Origin: CADAWZ01 sp045114665
Lineage (GTDB): Bacteria > Vulcanimicrobiota > CADAWZ01
DNA: 8,633 nucleotides
Direction: 5' to 3'
Assembly: GCA_045114665.1 (NCBI GenBank)
Contig: JBGUKW010000154.1
Span: 1-8,633, forward strand
Shown here: one piece after another, positions 6,654-8,633 of the stretch
Layout of the letters: every line of letters starts with the position of its first letter
How positions within the stretch are numbered: position 1 is the first letter of the stretch
Notes under the pieces: generated by a model
Databases searched by the model: none
Seen by the model: only the letters and a program-made list of their open reading frames with translations
What the model was told of the DNA's origin: nothing
Translations under genes and position numbers: made by a program

Positions 6654-7327
6654 TTAGATTTTAAATTTCTTTGTAAATTCGAGACCTTGTTTTAAGAGAG
6701 AAATCATATTTGATACTTGATCTGCTATTTGTTTATTATTTCTTGCTTTAGATTCTAATTGATTCTCATTTGGATATCTTTTATTTATTTTTTCTATGGT
6801 TTTGTTAAAGAACTACAATCTTGAAATACGCCATCACTTGTATAATCTCTCTTCTTTACTACACTGCCAATTTTGTTAACACTACTTGGAATTTTTATTT
6901 CTTTTAATGAGTTACAAGATAAAAAAGCACCAGCTTCAATTGTTGTTATGCTATTTGGTATTGTTATTTGTTTTAATGAGTAACAATTACTAAACGCATT
7001 TCCTCCGATAATTTCGACTCCTTCAGGTATTGTTATACTTGTTAATGAACTACAACCATTAAACGCATTTGCTCCAATAGTTTTAACACCATCAGGTATT
7101 GTTATACTTTTTAATGAATCACATTCTTGAAATAAATCCTCTCCAATTCCTGTAATTTTTATGTATTTTACTTTATATTCTGTTGTATTTCCATTTTGTT
7201 GAGGTGCATTATATACACAGATTTCAGGAATATTTATTGAAGTTTTTTGAGCATAGTTAATATCTAATTGCTGAAGTATTTCTTTGGTTAAAATTCCTTC
7301 TTCGCAATTTGGCTGAATTGAATTATT
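6654..7327 (-). pseudogene. BspA-type leucine-rich repeat segment, cut off by an in-frame stop
   Basis: Directly after the TAA at 7330-7328 the same frame stays open for 177 codons with no ATG, GTG or TTG, so it can only be read through from the gene above. It encodes about four LRR_5 repeats of about 23 residues, such as SLTSITIPEGVEIIGGNAF, SLKQITIPNSITTIEAGAF and SLKEIKIPSSVNKIG, preceded by a linker (EEGILTKEILQQLDINYAQK) and a beta-like stretch. The frame ends at TAG 6796-6794. Adding one A to the four-A run there (6800-6803) would continue TKTIEKINKRYPNENQ and a charged tail to TAA 6656-6654. Repeats of this type are usually on surface or secreted proteins that bind host or matrix ligands. 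Here no signal peptide precedes them. Taken with 7328-7642, the original gene would encode about 329 residues. Confidence 0.75.
6885..7130. repeat. 69-bp leucine-rich repeat units (about four, diverged)
   Basis: DNA units of 69 bases recur, for example around 7022 and 7091 (tcaggtattgttatact) and, more diverged, around 6953 and 6884. Each encodes a 23-residue LRR_5 unit on the - strand. The near identity of the middle copies suggests recent duplication or conversion. Confidence 0.7.
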
Positions 7328-7642
7328 TTATGTAGAAACTTTGTTTGAATAATTCCAACCGAGGACTTGTGCAAATGAATTTATTATAAATTCGCTCCAA
7401 GTTTCAGATAGCCCTTGGTCTTCAAATTCATCTCTTAGCCTTGCAATTTTTACATTGTCTCTTTCATTTCCAAAAATTTTTGCTAAAATTTTATCTTCTA
7501 AAGCTTTGTTTATGATTTTTAGTTCTTTAGGATTATCAGCAGAACAGAGATCTTGTAGATATGCTTTAAATTTTTTGGAATCTGTCAATAGGCTTTTCTC
7601 TCTTTGATTGACTATAAATTTTATAGCTTCCTGTACAGTCAT
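7328..7642 (-). CDS. N-terminal domain of the truncated LRR protein (104 aa)
   Basis: An intact 104-codon frame from ATG 7642 to TAA 7328. The product is helical and charged, with VQEAIKFIVNQREKSLLTDS, KKFKAYLQDLCSADNPKELK and an end SEFIINSFAQVLGWNY. I recall this pattern (a short domain ending in a LGW-type motif) as an N-terminal module fused to varied repeat domains in gut bacteria, but I cannot name a Pfam family. Because the same frame continues after the TAA into leucine-rich repeats, this is most simply the N-terminal part of a larger protein truncated by a nonsense mutation. It could instead be expressed alone. The TAA rules out selenocysteine recoding. SD is weak: GGGGA lies about 12 bases before the ATG. 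No signal peptide. Confidence 0.6.
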   Translation of the reverse strand: MTVQEAIKFIVNQREKSLLTDSKKFKAYLQDLCSADNPKELKIINKALEDKILAKIFGNERDNVKIARLRDEFEDQGLSETWSEFIINSFAQVLGWNYSNKVST

Positions 7643-7836
7643 TCTTTGTCATTATCCCCATTATCGTCAGTATTTTACAAATTTTTTCCTTCTACAATTT
7701 CTTTCTATTTTTTTTGAATCATAATCTTTATACTTTTATTATAAGTTTTATAAGTTTAGAACAAATAAGATTTTTTTAGAGTAAAATTTTTTTTATAAAT
7801 TTTTTAAAAATGACAGTTTGTGTCTTAGTCTATGAT

Positions 7837-7898
7837 TATAATAGAAAGTATATGAAAAATTTTACAAGGAGGAATTTATTATGATTGTAAATTACTGA
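7837..7898 (+). promoter_or_regulatory. Consensus -10, perfect SD and a five-codon ORF
   Basis: TATAAT at 7837-7842 (no good -35 at 17 bases) is followed by AAGGAGG at 7866-7872 and, 8 bases on, ATG 7881. The frame reads MIVNY and stops at TGA 7896-7898. Spacing and strength are those of a well-expressed gene, yet nothing downstream is readable in this frame for more than six further codons. Either the front end of a deleted gene or a leader peptide for the lipoprotein at 8073. Confidence 0.5.
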
Positions 7899-8005
7899 GA
7901 ATATTTTATTATATTCTAAATAAGATGTTCAATAATTCTTTTTTTTTCGAGCATTATAGTTATAATTGCAAGAAATCACTATGTATATCGCACAAAACTT
8001 GCTAA

Positions 8006-8045
8006 TTGGTAGTTTACCAACACGCCTTATTTTCGCTAATAAAGG
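8006..8045 (+). promoter_or_regulatory. Two adjacent hairpins in the lipoprotein leader
   Basis: TTGGTA (8006-8011) pairs with TACCAA (8015-8020) around a three-base loop. CCTTATT (8025-8031) pairs with AATAAAGG (8038-8045) with one bulged A. They end 16 bases before the SD of the lipoprotein. The sequence does not match a riboswitch core that I know, and there is no U tract. Confidence 0.35.
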
Positions 8046-8072
8046 AAATAAAGTAAAGTAAAGGGGTAGAGT

Positions 8073-8633
8073 ATGGGAATAAAATTTAAAAGTTTTGCAT
8101 TATTTTATGTTTGCCTTTTGGGTTTGTTGATTTTTACGACAGCATGTGGAGGGGGAGGAGGATCAGATTCATCTTCTGGTAGCTCTTCATTCTATTATCC
8201 ATTTGCACAGCAAAACGAAAATAGCAATAATAGCAGTAATAGTAATAATAGCAGTAATAGTAATAATACTCTTGAGGTATCTAAAAGCCTTGTGTCTGTT
8301 TCGGTTGGTTCTATAGATTCTGTAACAGTATCATTGAATGGCAAAGATGTTACAAATAAGGTTACTTATACAGTAGCTGATAAATCTATTGCAACAGTTA
8401 ATAAAGGTACGATTACTGGAATAGCTGAAGGCACTACAACTGTAACTGTTTCTTATGATAATGCAAAAAATGCTATTTTTGTAGTAAATGTTGGGGAGAA
8501 TATTCTTGAAGTATCTAAAAGCCTTGTGTCTGTTTGGGTTGGTTCTACAGATTCAGTAACAGTTTCATTAAATGGTGAAACTGTTTCTTCAGGTCTTACT
8601 TATACTGTAGCCGATGAATCTATTGCAACAGTT
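8073..8633 (+). CDS. Lipoprotein with tandem Ig-like (Big_2) repeats, 3' end outside window
   Basis: ATG 8073 follows AAGGGG at 8061-8066, six bases away. The 187 visible codons stay open to the window edge. A signal peptide (basic MGIKFK, hydrophobic core LFYVCLLGLLIF) leads to the lipobox TTAC, so Cys25 should be lipidated; the box is relaxed, as in spirochaetes. A flexible Gly/Ser/Asn linker follows (GGGGGSDSSSGSSS, then NSSNSN units, about 26-66). Two copies of a 78-residue module then begin at LEVSKSLVSVSVGSIDS (about 67) and LEVSKSLVSVWVGSTDS (about 145). Each contains TYTVAD.SIATV, and the complete first copy also has ITGIAEGTTTVTVSYD, the pattern of bacterial Ig-like group 2 domains. 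Probably an outer-surface or periplasm-facing adhesion or scaffold protein; what follows the repeats is unseen. Confidence 0.9.
   Translation, partial: MGIKFKSFALFYVCLLGLLIFTTACGGGGGSDSSSGSSSFYYPFAQQNENSNNSSNSNNSSNSNNTLEVSKSLVSVSVGSIDSVTVSLNGKDVTNKVTYTVADKSIATVNKGTITGIAEGTTTVTVSYDNAKNAIFVVNVGENILEVSKSLVSVWVGSTDSVTVSLNGETVSSGLTYTVADESIATV
8229..8264 (+). repeat. 18-bp tandem repeat coding for NSSNSN
   Basis: Two identical 18-base units, AATAGCAGTAATAGTAAT (8229-8246 and 8247-8264), preceded by a partial copy from 8220. They encode the Asn/Ser linker between the lipidated N-terminus and the first Ig-like module. Units are in frame, so copy changes would only alter tether length. Confidence 0.85.
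8271..8633 (+). repeat. 234-bp direct repeat of the Ig-like module
   Basis: The module starting at 8271 recurs at 8505, a period of 234 bases (78 codons). The first 30 bases of each copy differ at a single position, and similarity continues to the window edge (TCTATTGCAACAGTT in both). Low divergence implies recent duplication, and more copies may follow beyond the window. Confidence 0.85.

Larger units (their letters stand above)
7643..8072. other. AT-rich intergenic region with a short ORF and hairpins (430 bp)
   Basis: Divergent spacer between the LRR gene (-) and the lipoprotein (+). Immediately before the LRR start, the - strand has a charged open stretch in another frame (NTDDNGDNDKE) ending in a TGA that overlaps the LRR ATG, perhaps the tail of a decayed upstream gene. 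7700-7810 is nearly pure A/T. 7837-7898 has a -10, an SD and a five-codon ORF. 7961-8045 holds a second TATAAT (7961-7966) and two hairpins. A 27-codon frame at 7981-8061 lacks an SD and is not called. Confidence 0.6.

Noticed and set aside
7881..7919. TGA at 7896 read as selenocysteine (selD lies nearby)
   Set aside because: The extended frame ends at TAA after only six more codons, and no SECIS-type stem follows the TGA.
7985..8045. Possible c-di-GMP (GEMM) riboswitch in the lipoprotein leader (cgcacaaaac...)
   Set aside because: Only a few bases match; the conserved GCAAACC and GACGCAAAGCC blocks are absent.
7981..8061. 27-codon frame ATG...TAA (MYIAQNLLIGSL...)
   Set aside because: No SD, not conserved as far as I can judge, and its end overlaps the run-up to the lipoprotein SD; length is within chance.

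Overview
The window is AT-rich (about 30% GC by eye in most genes, higher in the esterase and the ribosomal genes). It carries eight recognisable coding units, and at least three further genes that are visibly broken. The gene set (selenophosphate synthetase, an EFR1-type flavodoxin/ferredoxin fusion, BspA-type leucine-rich repeats, a Big_2 lipoprotein, Tag glycosylase, a type B carboxylesterase) suggests a host-associated anaerobe. A Treponema-like spirochaete is my first guess, but other low-GC gut lineages are not excluded, and nothing here fixes the phylum.

Layout: (1) 1-1789, + strand: the possible tail of an upstream gene, then a type B carboxylesterase closed by an 18-bp hairpin with a UUCG loop. 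(2) 1802-2635, - strand: an EFR1-like flavodoxin + 2[4Fe-4S] gene with two frameshifts at homopolymers. (3) 2636-2996: very AT-rich divergent intergenic region. (4) 2997-3602, + strand: tag (3-methyladenine DNA glycosylase I). (5) 3620-4903, - strand: the rplJ-rplL operon with its whole control apparatus visible: consensus promoter, L10-binding leader, attenuator hairpin, strong SD before a TTG start, and 3' terminator. (6) 4937-5329, - strand: remnant of a small charged coiled-coil protein gene with two compensating frameshifts. (7) 5558-6586, + strand: selD, closed by a bidirectional terminator. (8) 6654-7642, - strand: a leucine-rich-repeat gene cut by an in-frame TAA and one frameshift. 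(9) 7643-8072: AT-rich intergenic region with a consensus -10, a perfect SD and a five-codon ORF, then a hairpin-rich leader. (10) 8073-8633, + strand: 5' part of a surface lipoprotein with Ig-like repeats, running off the window.

The genes do not form one pathway. rplJ-rplL and selD are core functions embedded in an accessory neighbourhood of short, independent transcription units, several decaying. I see no CRISPR array, transposase, phage gene, tRNA or rRNA, and no convincing undescribed multi-gene system. The points most worth a second look are the clustered decay of the minus-strand accessory genes, the strong translation start feeding a five-codon ORF, the isolation of rplJ-rplL from rpoB, and the complete L10 autoregulatory leader.
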